A stretch of DNA of 64,000 nt from Entonaema liquescens (lineage: Eukaryota; Ascomycota; Sordariomycetes; Xylariales; Xylariaceae): positions 1,127,501-1,191,500 of the forward strand of contig CADCSX010000005.1 in assembly GCA_902805475.1 (NCBI GenBank), given 5' to 3'. How positions within the stretch are numbered: position 1 is the stretch's first letter; every line of letters begins with the position of its first letter. This document shows positions 1 to 11,657 of the stretch, piece by piece. The translations under genes and the position numbers were made by a program. The notes beneath the pieces were generated by a model that had not been told where the DNA came from, ran no database searches, and worked only from the letters and a program-made list of their open reading frames with translations.

Positions 1-3000
1 GTGTACCTATATTGCGTTGGGGAACGGTATCTCATGTTGTCTCAGCACTAGTGAGTGATTTAGAATAAGAAGGATAGGGGCTATTGAACATATCACGGGC
101 AAGATTTCGGTATAAGGAAACGTCCTCCATGGAAAGGGGAGAGTTGTTGACTCGCTGGACGGAGCCAAGGGTTCGGTAAGGGAATTGATTACCTTACTAT
201 TCTAATGGACGCCATGACCGGGTTCATACAGTTCTCCTGGACTTTATTGGTATCATCCAAGTAATACTTGATTTATGCAAGTTCTCGCCTCGCACGAGTA
301 GTAATCTGGATAAGCGAGAAGCCTCTGTTGTCTGCCAGATCGATATGTTCAGCCTCCCCCTGTGGACTATCATCCGCCCTTAACGAATACCATGGCTGTA
401 CTTCCGCACTTTACGACGGGTGTCCAGTCCGCTGTTCTTTACGGAGGGCTTCCGCGATATTAGGGAGACGACCTTAATTCCAGAGTGTCACTTACCCGAG
501 ACATAGGAGAAACAATACTTGGTTCTACGGCTCGCGAGTTGTTTAACGAAGCTACACGATCTAATGCCAGTATCACGTCACGAAGTCTACCACGTGCCCA
601 CCTTATGAATCACCATCAAGTAACTTGTTTTGGTAAAATAGGTAGTTACAGTAGGTAATCCTGAAATTGGTGTCTAGAACGTGGGTGAAAACAGCTCACC
701 AGCTCACTCAATCCCCTATTTAAGCCCCTCAAGTATTCATGACTCGCTAGTCCAGCTGAGAACCGCCGCGCTGGGTATCATCAAGCGAACAGTCGGGTCT
801 CGAAGCATGGGGTAAGCAAAAATAGGGGATTAGGTTGTACAAGACCGATCGTTAGCACCAGGAGTAAAATAGCTCAAATCCCACGTCTTGGATGCCCGGA
901 TGCCTCGCGTGGTCGGTGTATAATACGTGTGTGGCTTTTCATGGATGAATTGGTTACACGGGATCTCTACCGAGAATCTGGGAGAAAGTCCGGAGTTGTT
1001 GAGAAGCCTGTCGGGCGATCCGTTCGTATATGGCACATATCAACATTTGCAAATCTGTATTCGCTAGTAAAAAAGAACACAGGAATCACTCAGTGGTTCT
1101 ATGCTTCCCTATCAAAGAGCCTCACTGCCTATCTTCCTACGTTAAGGGACAATGTTACCCCCCACGCTACGAGACAACACACCGAACCGTTGGTTACCCA
1201 GATGGATAAGGAGGGATAATGTCAGGCGAGTGACGAAAAGGCGTAGTATTTCGTCACCACTTTGGGATTTACTCGCCCTTCCATGACATTAAGCCGTCGA
1301 TCTATAGCAGCCGTTTTAGCAAATATAGGTAAATTCTAGAGGTGGGATGGGAAGTTGGTGTTGTATTCTGACTCCCAATAAAGTCGAATACCCCCACACT
1401 GCAGCATCTTGGACAGGATGCTGGCATCAACCGGGCCTATGGGGATGGCGGGTTCCTGCGCAGATGACCACCCAACCAACCAGTCCCGGTGTACTCCAGA
1501 CTGCCCGCCGTGATCGATGACATGTCAACCTGGCGCAGGTAAGGCAGGGCAGGATTCTAGGCTGAGCAAACATATTCCCATCTGTTTGGACAGGCCGCTT
1601 ATTATGTCAGATCGCACAGCGATGTCTGACAGGGTGGCTGCCGCGTTGGCTAGTGGTAGTGAGCACACCCACATTACTACGTTAGGTACTTAAGGATGTT
1701 ATAGGAATTATGAAGAGGGCGTTATTTTTTGCAATGTAGGAGGAAGGGGGTATTATTAATAGTATGAATCTAGTAGTGTCCGATTTCAAAGCAGTATACG
1801 ACCGGATAACCGGGACGTCCCGTCGAGTTCCGACTCCAAGGGATGATGGTCTTCGGCTCTAAACTCGTTTGCGCGCAAAATCCGTCAGCTACTCGTCACC
1901 AAGCATCTGGTCACCCGTCTGGTTTCCTAAGAGGGCAATACTAGACGTAGAAGTAATATATACTGTGCGCAATGACAAGTCCCTTTATCATATAGTCGTC
2001 TCAACTACCATCTCCGGAACTCCCAAATGGAAATTGTGCATATGCGATGTTCCCTTTGGGCGATTGACGCCTGGAGAACTTGGTGGTGATTGAGCTGTCA
2101 GGGTCACGTTCGTCAGACACGCATTAGCAAAATCATTCGCATGCGTAGTAGGCCGTCCACATGTCGATCTCTGAGAGGTCCAAATTTGCCGGGGTTCTAT
2201 TGGAAAGCAATGTTGCTATAGGCTGATGCAAGGCTGAGTAGTCCAAAGGAAGCCTTCCTCTAATATTATTCTTAATTCGTCGTAGCCAGCGTTATCCCAT
2301 ACTTTTTCTTTAATTTTGATTCGACTTTGAATCGTGGCCTAAGCATAGAAACCACACTCTACTATGCGTATATCACACTTGATCAGCCCATTGGAGAAGA
2401 AACCCCGGTCATATTATTTTGGTGTTCTGGATAGAAGACGGATTTGGTGCATCATCCCACGGCATTTTCACTTGTCGTGCTCTATTTCCCCAAAATATGA
2501 AAAACTGCAATAGACCGCTGTTTGTTTGTTTGTTCGCAAAAGCAAGACTGGGCTAATTCGAAGGATTCCTCAGCTCAATAATCAATAAGCGGTAGACGAA
2601 GGAGAGGTACCAAGGTACTGTGTAGGGAGCGGAGATCTGCAAGACATGCGAGGATGTGAGGACGATTTTAGAGTGGAGAGAAGAAATAATATTCGTCTAG
2701 AAACCAAAAGGAAAAAGACGACGCGGTCCTCGGGGGTCCAGGCAAGTGGATTCGATTTAAACCGAACTAACAATTGTGGAGGAAAACATCCGTTCAAGCA
2801 ACTTACGGTCAGACGGCAGATACCGCATATCGACTTTCGAAACTACCGAGGTGGAGCCTTTTACTCTTGTAACTGTAAGTATCCCCTATTGAGTTTGTAA
2901 GTACCTTTCTACATGTGAGATTGCGTTCCTGGATACATGTACATTTTTATTCCTCCGGGACTTCCATTAATATCGTAATTGCCGCACTCTTTTTAATATA

Positions 3001-5176
3001 ATGTATCTTAGGTATTTTGCTCCGTCTTCTTAAAAAAGGTTGTAGGGTTACTTCTTAGAGGTTTGTGATGTATTGTAATTCCGAATGATCCTACAACTAC
3101 TCATCTCTCGCTCCGTGTTGGGTTAAGTCCCTCGCGACTTTTCAACCCTATGCTAATTACCCAGGTACCATGTTACGCCGAGTTCACGATACCTTATATA
3201 CCTTGATTAGGTATGATGGAATATAATGAGGTAGTATTTGTACACCTGGCTTTATGTCTTTGGGTACGTGCCTAACTTATTGAGTGTTTCGTGTCACCGC
3301 TCTCACAACCCTAGATGCGGATCATCCTAAGCGGATTGTAAGGCGACAAAGTCCCACTTAGAATGGGTTTCTGGGGAGCGGGTGACCGAACCAAAGGCTA
3401 TAGCTGGTTTAGCTTCAGGGCAAGGTCAGTCCCTGAAGAGAGACTCTGCTTTTCGGTACACATGCCGACTATCTAGGGTGAAGCAAGCGAACTGTTGAAA
3501 ATTCATGGATTACCGAATCTGCGAACACTCTGTTGATATCTGCATCTTCCATCTCATGGGTTTCCGACGGGGTTATGGATGCAGATATAGAACCTCGGTT
3601 ATGTACCTAAGGTTTATGGGAACACCATATCAGCCCATCAGCTCAAGTCCTGCTTACTTACATTATATACACGTGTATGTACGTAGATATATACAAAGTA
3701 ACAATGTCTAAATGTCAATTCTATTGTATACCTAGGTAGGTATGAATGAGATGGATGACTGCGTTGTCTACGTCCGTACCTGCGGCTTAGTTAGTATAAG
3801 AGAATTCCACTTTTTGAAAGACATCTCGGCAGCTGGAAAGAAATGTTTCTCAACGGTATATCGTGGCCCTTGAATACATTGAATTGACTTTTATCGTACA
3901 GCTAGGAGTAACCCTAATAGGTATGGCGATTTAACTCGTGCATATTTAGGTGTAAACCGTCTCCCCGTCTCTCGTGGAGTATATTTTTGGTTTCTTAATG
4001 TTTTTTTTTTTTTTTTTCGTTCGCCTATTCAAAACGGGTATTGCAGTTCTAGAATTTTGAAAAAGGATGGTAGCGTACATAGTCGGCAACGTTACTAATA
4101 AACTACTTGAAGCTTCGAGATTGGTGGCATTTTACTACTATCTCTATCGTTCGCTCGTATTATGTCGGTACAACACCCATCCTTTTTGCCACAATTTAGA
4201 ATTCAAGTTTCTAGATACTTGCTTGGTGCTTATTCAACGTGACCGGATAGCAACGCACGAATTTATCTAGGATAAAATATAATACCTTGCAGCATTGAAG
4301 TGCCTTGGTTGGGTTACATGTGCGTACATGTACATATGTATTTACATGCAGGTATCCATTTATATGCATCCACGAATGTAAATACATACTTATGTACCTA
4401 AAAGTACTTTGTACCGTCTGTCAGATTCCAATGTATTTGGGTACCTAACCATGTACAATACATCATTACCCTCAACTCAAATCTGATAATCGAAAAAGGA
4501 CTTAGAATTCAAACTCCCCGTGTTTTCCCTCCAACAAATCAACCTTTCCTTCATTCACGCCTCATTCCCCATACCGCTCAATACTTTTGTGTATCTCCCG
4601 CGAACCGTCTTTCGGCTGGTCCTTCCCCTTATCTACTATCATACCGCTGATTGTCGTCCTGTTATTACTTTCCCTCGATACCTTGCCGCTCCCTCCCCCC
4701 CCATTTCTGCATTCTGCAGTACACCTTGAACCATCCGCAACTCTCCACATTATTGTGTCATTCAGACATTTTGCTTTCCGCGTCCAATCCCGCGTTTGCA
4801 GTCTTTTTGCATCCTAACCACTGACGACTGTCCCATACCGGCACAAAACAACACAACATTAGGTCCTATTCGTCAATCACTGCTGCAAGTTCCTGGCTGG
4901 GGCATTCGTCACACGAAATACATTAGGCAGGGCTTCGTGACAGGAGGACAGTGGGGAGAAAGATAGTTAGGGGCCCGTACCGCATTGCAACGCTCGTTTG
5001 ATTGTACGACCTTCGCCCCGTTCGTCCAGTGTGGAAGCTAGTCGCATGCGAACCTGCTGCCACATCACGATGATCAACCTCTATCGACGTACACCTGCCA
5101 TCCTTTCCAGCTAATCCCATTCCTGGTAGACGTGGTTCCATTGTTTGCGCCGACTTAAACCAACCAGCCAAGCAAC
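1..5176. other. Gene-free 5.2-kb AT-rich stretch
   Basis: No reading frame here has the length, composition or motifs of a fungal gene; the longest are under 100 codons, and several open only from non-ATG codons. It contains a T run near 4001-4018, repeated TACATGTA/TACCTAGGTA-type words (about 3660-3745 and 4315-4450), and a pyrimidine-rich segment from about 4530 to 4830 that probably belongs to the VAC7 promoter and 5' leader. I saw no RNA gene and no recognisable transposon protein. Confidence 0.6.
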
Positions 5177-7963
5177 ATGGCAAATAATTCAGTTGCCATG
5201 GACGCCAGTCTGTCCAGCCTGAACTCTGTCGATAACGACACTTCTGCTACCTCCAGCGCCCATATCGATTCCCAAGCCTCAAAGTGGACATCGGCATCCA
5301 CTTCACTTACCGCGTCGCCGGCACAGTCTAGAGATACATCACCAACACGCCCCTCTGCCAAGGTAGGAAGAACGAGCCGTACGCCCACAGCCCCGGCTAG
5401 GTCGCGCAAGAATAGCATCCAAGACCCCAGTCCGTCGAGATCTAGAACTACCGGCCCTGCACCTTCAACTCCTCGACAGCAGCTTTCTTCCGCTACAACG
5501 CCCTCCTTACCTCCCCCTTCGAATTCGGAACCCGTGCTGCGCACTTCCGCTCCGCAGAAGGTTTCCGTTGCGTCCGAGTTATCCAAAGACTCACCTCGGT
5601 GGCCCGTGTCACCTCGGTTGAAATCACCGCCGCCTAATATCGGCCGGCCAGCGGTAACCGGTTCATCCTCGCGAAAAGCCGAGCAGGAGGCATCCGCCGT
5701 AAATGTTCAGCGAGCAACACCTTCGCCTTACGTGGAATCCGCTTCGCAGTCTACCTCGGACAACGAAGCGGAAGAGTCGCAACAGTCTTCTGGTATGAGG
5801 ACCCCAGCTCGTGGACCAAGCAATGGATCGTCGACCCTGGAGACGGTCCAGGAGGTTAGCCAACCCAATACTCCGCGACCAGGACTAGATGCTGCTATCG
5901 AAAAGCTTGCCGAAACCGCCGCTGCGCAATCATCGGCGCAATCTACTAGTTCCGCGAGTACGATCAAGAGAACAAACTCCACTCACAATGCGACAAATAG
6001 CGAGAGTGGTAGCGATGGAGGGAATGTTAAGAACTCGAGAAGGACAAGCACTGCTGGTCCTACGCCTTCACTCAGCAGCAGGCAGTCGAGCACGGCCGTC
6101 AAGTATAGCACAAAGGGGCCGACATCTGGCGAGAGCTCGTCGAGAAATATGACGGTCGAGACGGAGCAAATCAGTAACCTTCCAGCGCTTTCAATAGCCC
6201 CGAATACAAGGAGCCAGGGAGCAAACGGCAGCCTGAGAACGAAACCTAGCTCAGAAACGATAAAACCGAAGAAGGAAAAGAAGAAGCACACGAGAAAGCC
6301 CGCATCTGTTGCTTCTGGCAATGGTGAGCTACCCACCACACTAACACTTAAACTTCGGCATAGTTGCTCGATACCATCCTTTTCCTCATCTAATCATTCA
6401 ACCGTATACGGTCAAGGATCGTATGGAGATGATTCCATCTTGTCACTGCTATCGGCCAACAATTCAAGTTTTACCTCACAAGTGACCAACTTACTAACTA
6501 GAGGACCCCGTCCAGCATCCTCAAAAGCAGATATTTTCGAGGCTAAAGTTGCCAGCGCAGTGGAGGAAGCTAATTCTTCAGATTCGGACGAAACGTTTGT
6601 TTACGACTCGAATCCGCCGGATATAGGCGAGCGCCCTCGCCGTTACCACTCACGCACACCCAGTGCAACCTCTATAGCTAGCCAAGTTAACCGGAATGGT
6701 GGACGCTCAATTACTGGCATGGTAGAGACCAGCGCACCCACTGTGCCAGTTAAGAAGAACATGAAATTTGTTAATACTTACACAAGCAGCGGGACCGACG
6801 GACCTCTCGGAGATGACGATGGTCGGGGCACCAGCCGGAGTAATATTGGCTCTGCACGAGGCACAGGCCGCCATCATCACCATCCTACCCGCTGGGGTCG
6901 GAATAACGGTAGTAACCACCTCTCGCTATTCGATAACGAGTCTCCCTTTCCTAGCGCAACTAAGTCGAAATTTGGCGGCAATAATTCCAGACAGGGCTCT
7001 AATCCCCCGAGCCCTAGATTCGGTACAGGTCGAGGTTGGGCAGCTACTAGTAAACGGCAACTCGCGCTCTCAGGTTACGATAATGACGACACCACTACCG
7101 GCGCCGATGACGAAAGGACACCTCTTCTTCTGAGTGGTACAGCTAGGTCTATTCGATCTAATCGAAGTCGGCGTAATCCACACTCGAGAAATCTCGAGTC
7201 ACAAACGTATCAGCGACACCCTTCATTTCTCAACCGATTTGCGAGTTGTCTAGTCCTTACTATAATGTTATTAGTAGTCCTCTCCGGGGCGCTTGGATTC
7301 ATGTTCGCGACATCCCAACCGCTCACAGACATTGAACTTGTCAAGATTGGAAACGTTCTGGCCAGCGAACAGGAGCTGATGATGGATATTACCGTCAAAG
7401 CGCACAATCCGAACGTTGTCGTCGTGATGATTGACACGTCTGACCTTGAGATCTTCGCGAAGTCTCCGCATGCTGGCACCGACTCGGAATGGTGGCGCCA
7501 TCCCGGCCGAGATGAGCTTAGTACCCTAGACGACCCTGAGAAGGACCCGCCAATTATCAGACTACCTGGCGACCTTGACGGTGATGACGGTGATGATGAC
7601 GACGACGAAGATGATGACGAACCACCTCCTGAAGATGCTTCACCCAACATGCGTCTGGGAAATATCGTCGTCTTCGACAGTCCGTTAACTTATGAAGGGT
7701 CATTTTTCCAATCTGGCATTTCCACTTCCACCGGTTCCTTACGCCTCACTCGACCTGGCAACGGCACCGACAGTGGTTCGGAAAGGTGGGAGCGTATCAT
7801 TGCGGACGAGTTCACTTTGATTGTCAAAGGAGTTCTGAAGTACACCTTACCTCTTAGTCAGAGGACCAGAAATGTGGCGATCTCTGGCAAGACAGTCGTC
7901 AAACCAAATTCAGCAAATAACCCGTCTCTACGACCTAACGAGACTGTGGTGGCAATAGAATAA
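5177..7963 (+). CDS. VAC7: Vac7-like vacuolar membrane regulator of PI(3,5)P2 synthesis
   Basis: Vac7 is a vacuolar membrane protein that activates the Fab1 PI3P 5-kinase and so controls vacuole size and inheritance. The reading frame has a long Ser/Thr/Pro-rich N-terminal half, the family block SSKADIFEAKVASAVEEA followed by SDSDETFVYDSNPPD, one transmembrane segment (FASCLVLTIMLLVVLSGALG, DNA about 7240-7300), then the conserved post-membrane domain with a family-like IELVKIGNVLASEQELMMDI. An Asp/Glu run (about 7575-7635) interrupts this domain. The frame is open for 928 codons, but a stop-free intron very probably occupies 6324-6515 (GTGAGC donor, TTACTAAC branch, CCAG acceptor, 192 nt). 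Removing it gives 864 aa and joins SGN directly to the conserved ASSKADIF block. Exons 5177-6323 and 6516-7963. ATG context is good, with a pyrimidine-rich leader upstream. Confidence 0.87.
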   Translation: MANNSVAMDASLSSLNSVDNDTSATSSAHIDSQASKWTSASTSLTASPAQSRDTSPTRPSAKVGRTSRTPTAPARSRKNSIQDPSPSRSRTTGPAPSTPRQQLSSATTPSLPPPSNSEPVLRTSAPQKVSVASELSKDSPRWPVSPRLKSPPPNIGRPAVTGSSSRKAEQEASAVNVQRATPSPYVESASQSTSDNEAEESQQSSGMRTPARGPSNGSSTLETVQEVSQPNTPRPGLDAAIEKLAETAAAQSSAQSTSSASTIKRTNSTHNATNSESGSDGGNVKNSRRTSTAGPTPSLSSRQSSTAVKYSTKGPTSGESSSRNMTVETEQISNLPALSIAPNTRSQGANGSLRTKPSSETIKPKKEKKKHTRKPASVASGNGELPTTLTLKLRHSCSIPSFSSSNHSTVYGQGSYGDDSILSLLSANNSSFTSQVTNLLTRGPRPASSKADIFEAKVASAVEEANSSDSDETFVYDSNPPDIGERPRRYHSRTPSATSIASQVNRNGGRSITGMVETSAPTVPVKKNMKFVNTYTSSGTDGPLGDDDGRGTSRSNIGSARGTGRHHHHPTRWGRNNGSNHLSLFDNESPFPSATKSKFGGNNSRQGSNPPSPRFGTGRGWAATSKRQLALSGYDNDDTTTGADDERTPLLLSGTARSIRSNRSRRNPHSRNLESQTYQRHPSFLNRFASCLVLTIMLLVVLSGALGFMFATSQPLTDIELVKIGNVLASEQELMMDITVKAHNPNVVVVMIDTSDLEIFAKSPHAGTDSEWWRHPGRDELSTLDDPEKDPPIIRLPGDLDGDDGDDDDDEDDDEPPPEDASPNMRLGNIVVFDSPLTYEGSFFQSGISTSTGSLRLTRPGNGTDSGSERWERIIADEFTLIVKGVLKYTLPLSQRTRNVAISGKTVVKPNSANNPSLRPNETVVAIE

Positions 7964-9662
7964 TACCCCACGACGTGGGCCTCTCCAGCCCACACACTTC
8001 CATTTGTGACTTCTAACGATTGATTCTGTATACCGAGCGGGTACGGCATAGGCATTACCGGAGCTCTAGGCGTTGGATCTTTTTCTTCGTACAGTAACTT
8101 ATGTGAAGGAAAAGTTCAGGCTGTGTAATCCACAGCCTCGTTCATTTGTTCCTCTGGTACAATCCAGCAGATTTGTTTTCTCCAGTTAAGAAAGAACGGT
8201 TCTCGAGTTTTCAACACAGAAGGGCATCGCGGTAACCATGGCACGGGTTACAAAATACACTTTGCATAGGATGGACATACAAAAGCATAACCCCTAGACG
8301 GGGCCTCCGACCGAGAGGCCCCTCTGTCGCCCCTTTTTGTTCTGCATGGAGGACCACATGTGAGTCCACCATTACTTTTGTTTCCTTTCATTCTCGACCA
8401 AAACGAGTATGGGAATTAGACGGAGGGCGGCAACCACTTTACTCTTACTACTATTCCACACCAGATACCCAGACAGACGGGGTCCGCATCTGTACTTGTA
8501 ATGGCTTATGAAGATACTTGAGAAGACAATACTTAATTTGATGAAGCAAATAAGTTCGTTACCAGTAAATGATTGTATCGGGCTTGGAGAGTTTAGGAAT
8601 TCTACGTGATACGCTGCATTCTCTTCCATTTATTACACCTCGCAACTGGCTGAATATCTGAGGTAGGTATGAAGACGTCTGACTGTCGAAAATATATTCT
8701 ATTACGTGCACTATATATAACTCCAGTATATCTTTACCATCCGTCGTAGACTACCGGGCTTAGGAAAGTAGGCTGCTCAACGCATAAGTGTGTTAGATCA
8801 ATGACGATAACTTAGGTCAGTCATCTCACATACACCAACCAGAGGGGTTCCCATCACTTCTTGATGAGCCCCATAGGCGGATCGTCACCCTTCTGCATGC
8901 CGCTATTCCGCTTTTGTAATGACGACCCTTGTTCCCCAACTCGCCTGGATCGCGGTATGTTTCACGACATACGGCGACCCAAGCACAATTGGCATCCCGT
9001 CACCCTACGTTTATAGTCTATGCAACCTCGACGTCAATGAGACGAATAACGCTTTACCCGAGCACTATCTATCTATCCAAAATCCCATCCTCCCCGGATA
9101 TTTGCTTCGTAAAATCTGGAGAAGAAGCTGAGTAACTATACTAGGAACACAGACCGCATGAAGTCGTCCTAACCGCTGTTCGAACAAACCCTGGCCCGCA
9201 GACGCGCTTGGGGGCTGGCTGGGGGCTAGACCGCGTGGTTGCGAATATCTTTTAGTCACATCGTGCGCCTCTAGCTGGGCGAGCTGAAAAATACTTCGGA
9301 GGGGTTAGGCTAGGCAGAACCATGCCTGATATTGCGACCCTCGCTATACTGCGGGTTCCTATACGGCGGTTGTTCGAGCAGTTGAGATTGGTCAGTTTAT
9401 TTTCTCGAGTGCTATAATTTATAATCATAATCTACATTTATTTTTACTCTCTTTTTGTTTTTCGACTATTCAGATCTGAGTTATGAGAACACCATCACCA
9501 TCTTTCTATCTTTTCGCTTATCTGGTATAGACATACCCAAGCCATGCTGTAGCTTGTTTCCCTCTAGATACCTGATATAGACACATACCTAGTTAAACAC
9601 ACAAATATAAACTGGTACCTAGAGAACTAACCAATCACGCCTAGCTTTGCCTCCCCAAAGGC
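7964..9662. other. Intergenic region, no gene seen
   Basis: AT-rich spacer of about 1.7 kb between VAC7 and the next + strand gene. It contains one strong GC-rich hairpin (see 8300-8322), a GC-rich patch near 9190-9240, and no supported gene. Confidence 0.6.
8300..8322. repeat. Perfect 8-bp-stem hairpin in the VAC7 3' region
   Basis: GGGGCCTC and GAGGCCCC flank a 7-nt loop, and a T run (CCCCTTTTTG) follows about 10 bases later. It sits about 340 bases after the VAC7 stop. It could be a 3'-UTR structure; no function can be assigned. Confidence 0.6.
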
Positions 9663-10308
9663 ATGGACACGGCGAACCTCGCGGCGGCCTGGCTCTCGTT
9701 CGCGGTGACGACGGTCGGGCTGGGCGGGCTGATCTCGCAGGCTAGCGCCATCAACGACCAGCTGGACCCGTTCCACGCGAACCGCACGGCCGAGTACCTG
9801 GGGATATGGTTCCAGCGGCAGCAGCGGTTCCCGTGGTGGCGCATCACGAAGCCGCCGCCCCTCGGCCCCGCCATCGCCGCCCGCATGGCCGACGGCTTCT
9901 GCGGCGTCAACGTCCTGCACGTCACGCGCATCCCCGTCGCGCCCCCCGGCAAGGCCGGCTGGTCGACTATCCTGGCTATGTTTAACCATGATGTCCCGGC
10001 GCTGTATGCGCTTGCGGAGGGGGACGGGGGAAAAGTTGAGAAGGGGGCTCGCGCTTCGCTGAAACGCGATGCCGGAGAGACGCCTGGCCCGTCGGCGCAG
10101 AGCGCGAGCTGGTCGAATGTTACGCGGAAGCCCCTCAAGAGACACCAGTCACACGCCTGCATCACCATCTCGCGAACTACGCTCATAGCCATGCTCGTCG
10201 TGACCAACGGCCGCCCGGTGTTCCAATACAGCGACGCATCTGGGTTCCGGGCCGGGTATGCGTCGTATTGCGGACAGTGGTGTAAGTCAAACCTCTCTAA
10301 TAACTTCT

Positions 10309-10339
<31 letters not shown>

Positions 10340-11354
10340 GACTCCCCTTGCCTGCATTAGCTAACTCCCACAAGACATCACCTGGCCCATCGGCCAAGAA
10401 GCCATCGTCAAGTTCGCCGCGCACGACTCCATCGGCGCGACCGAGGTCCTCCCGCGAAGCTTCGCGCAGCGCGTCGACCGCTGCGGACAGATGATCTCGG
10501 GCGTCGTATCGTCGCCCACCTCCGCCTTCGCAGTCGGGTTCTGCGGGCGCAAGCCCGGCGGCGCCGGCGGCGGCGCCACGTATCGGCTGGAGTACGCGGC
10601 GAAGGGGTTCCAGGGGGCGCACTCGGGCCGGCACCTGTACAACATGCTCGGGGGGCGGGCGTTCGACGTGGATTTCCTGTACGCGCGGCCCACTACCCCA
10701 GACCCAGACCTAGTAGAAAATAGTAAAGCTAGTGAAGTTCGTCTAAGCCTGCCGGACAAGAACACAGGAGACCGCACCGTCACGATGATCGTGCCGCCTG
10801 CCGAGGAGGCCGTCCTCCGGCGCGCCCTGGATAGTCTGCCGTGGACGTCGCTGTCGTGGAGCGTGCACCGCGGCCTGCGGGACGTGCTGCTCGCGTACGG
10901 GAAGCCCGCCATGGACCGCCACCGCGAGGCGCTCGCCTCGCTGCTCCAGCAGACCGTCGCCTCGCGGCCCGAGGTGTTCCGCCTCCGGGGCTGGGACGCG
11001 GATTTCGTGCGCAGCAGCATGGGGCCCATGGCTGCGTCGGCGGTGCTGTCGGGAGGTGGGAATTCGGGCGACTCGGTGCGCGTGGTAACCGACATTGCGG
11101 CTGTGTACGCGGGTGAAAGCTGGAGTTTAGGGAAGTTGGACGAGGTATCTTTTTGGCGGCGGCAGCCTCGGACGTCGTCTGTTTCGGATGTTGAAGAGCT
11201 GGATGTTGAAGAGCTGGATGTTGAAGAGCTGGATGTTGAAGAGCTGGATGCTGAGGCTGTTGTAGCGCTTACCAAATTCTTCGTGCTCGAGTGGAGCCAA
11301 GAATTCGATTACCAGTTATACCATCACCTCCCGATATCTCTATACTTCGGGTAG
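9663..11354 (+). CDS. Unrecognised GC-rich two-exon gene, N-terminal hydrophobic segment
   Basis: I do not recognise the family. Exons 9663-10281 and 10375-11354 give 532 aa. The intron has a GTAAGT donor, an acceptor ending ACAAG, and a 27-T tract. The junction restores the frame as GQWYITWPIGQEAI, and the downstream frame is open to the stop. The N-terminus (AAAWLSFAVTTVGLGGLISQ) looks like a signal anchor or transmembrane helix. The remainder is a mixed-composition soluble domain with aromatic clusters (YLGIWFQRQQRFPWWRI). A tandem acidic repeat VEELD x4 lies near the C-terminus. Third codon positions are strongly G/C in most of the gene, unlike VAC7 and the AT-rich flanks, but drop near 10690-10750 and after 11100. 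It may be a lineage-restricted protein. The gene call is firm; the function is unknown. Confidence 0.75.
10313..10339 (+). repeat. 27-T homopolymer inside an intron
   Basis: An uninterrupted run of 27 T lies inside the intron of the 9663-11354 gene, about 35 bases before the acceptor. It acts as an unusually long polypyrimidine tract and is a likely length-variable, error-prone site. Confidence 0.9.
11187..11246 (+). repeat. Coding minisatellite, 4 perfect 15-bp units
   Basis: The unit GATGTTGAAGAGCTG is repeated four times without a mismatch and encodes DVEEL repeated in frame, followed by a degenerate fifth unit (GATGCTGAGG). Identical codons indicate recent expansion rather than conserved protein repeats. 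Confidence 0.95.
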
Positions 11355-11657
11355 ATATACGTGGAGATAGATAGATGGGTTAGACGTTGGAAACCGGCTG
11401 GTAATGTACCAGAAATATTTAATGAAGCTACGAGAATGCATAATGATAAGTATGACTAGGAGGTGGGAAATATTATACGAGGTTTAGCAAGCCATGTAGA
11501 TAGAAGATACCTACGAAGTCCCGTTCTTCATCACTTGGTAGAAAATTGGCTTAAAACACGGGATGAACTTCACTCAAAACTGTTCAGACTAATATATTAA
11601 CAATATATCCTTCTACTACACGTTCTAGATACCCAGCAAAGGGAATTACACACCCCT
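11355..11657. other. Short convergent spacer
   Basis: AT-rich 3' flank shared by the convergent gene at 9663 and PRP6. Nothing further is seen. Confidence 0.6.

Noticed and set aside
929..1219. 96-codon + strand frame
   Set aside because: No ATG at its stated start, no domain or composition signal, surrounded by AT-rich non-coding DNA.
5155..5586. 143-codon - strand frame over the VAC7 start
   Set aside because: Mirror of the Ser/Pro-rich VAC7 N-terminus; composition typical of antisense shadows.
6324..6363. 40-nt intron in VAC7 using the CATAG acceptor
   Set aside because: Too short, and splicing would shift the frame into stops; the CCAG acceptor at 6515 keeps the frame and restores the conserved block.
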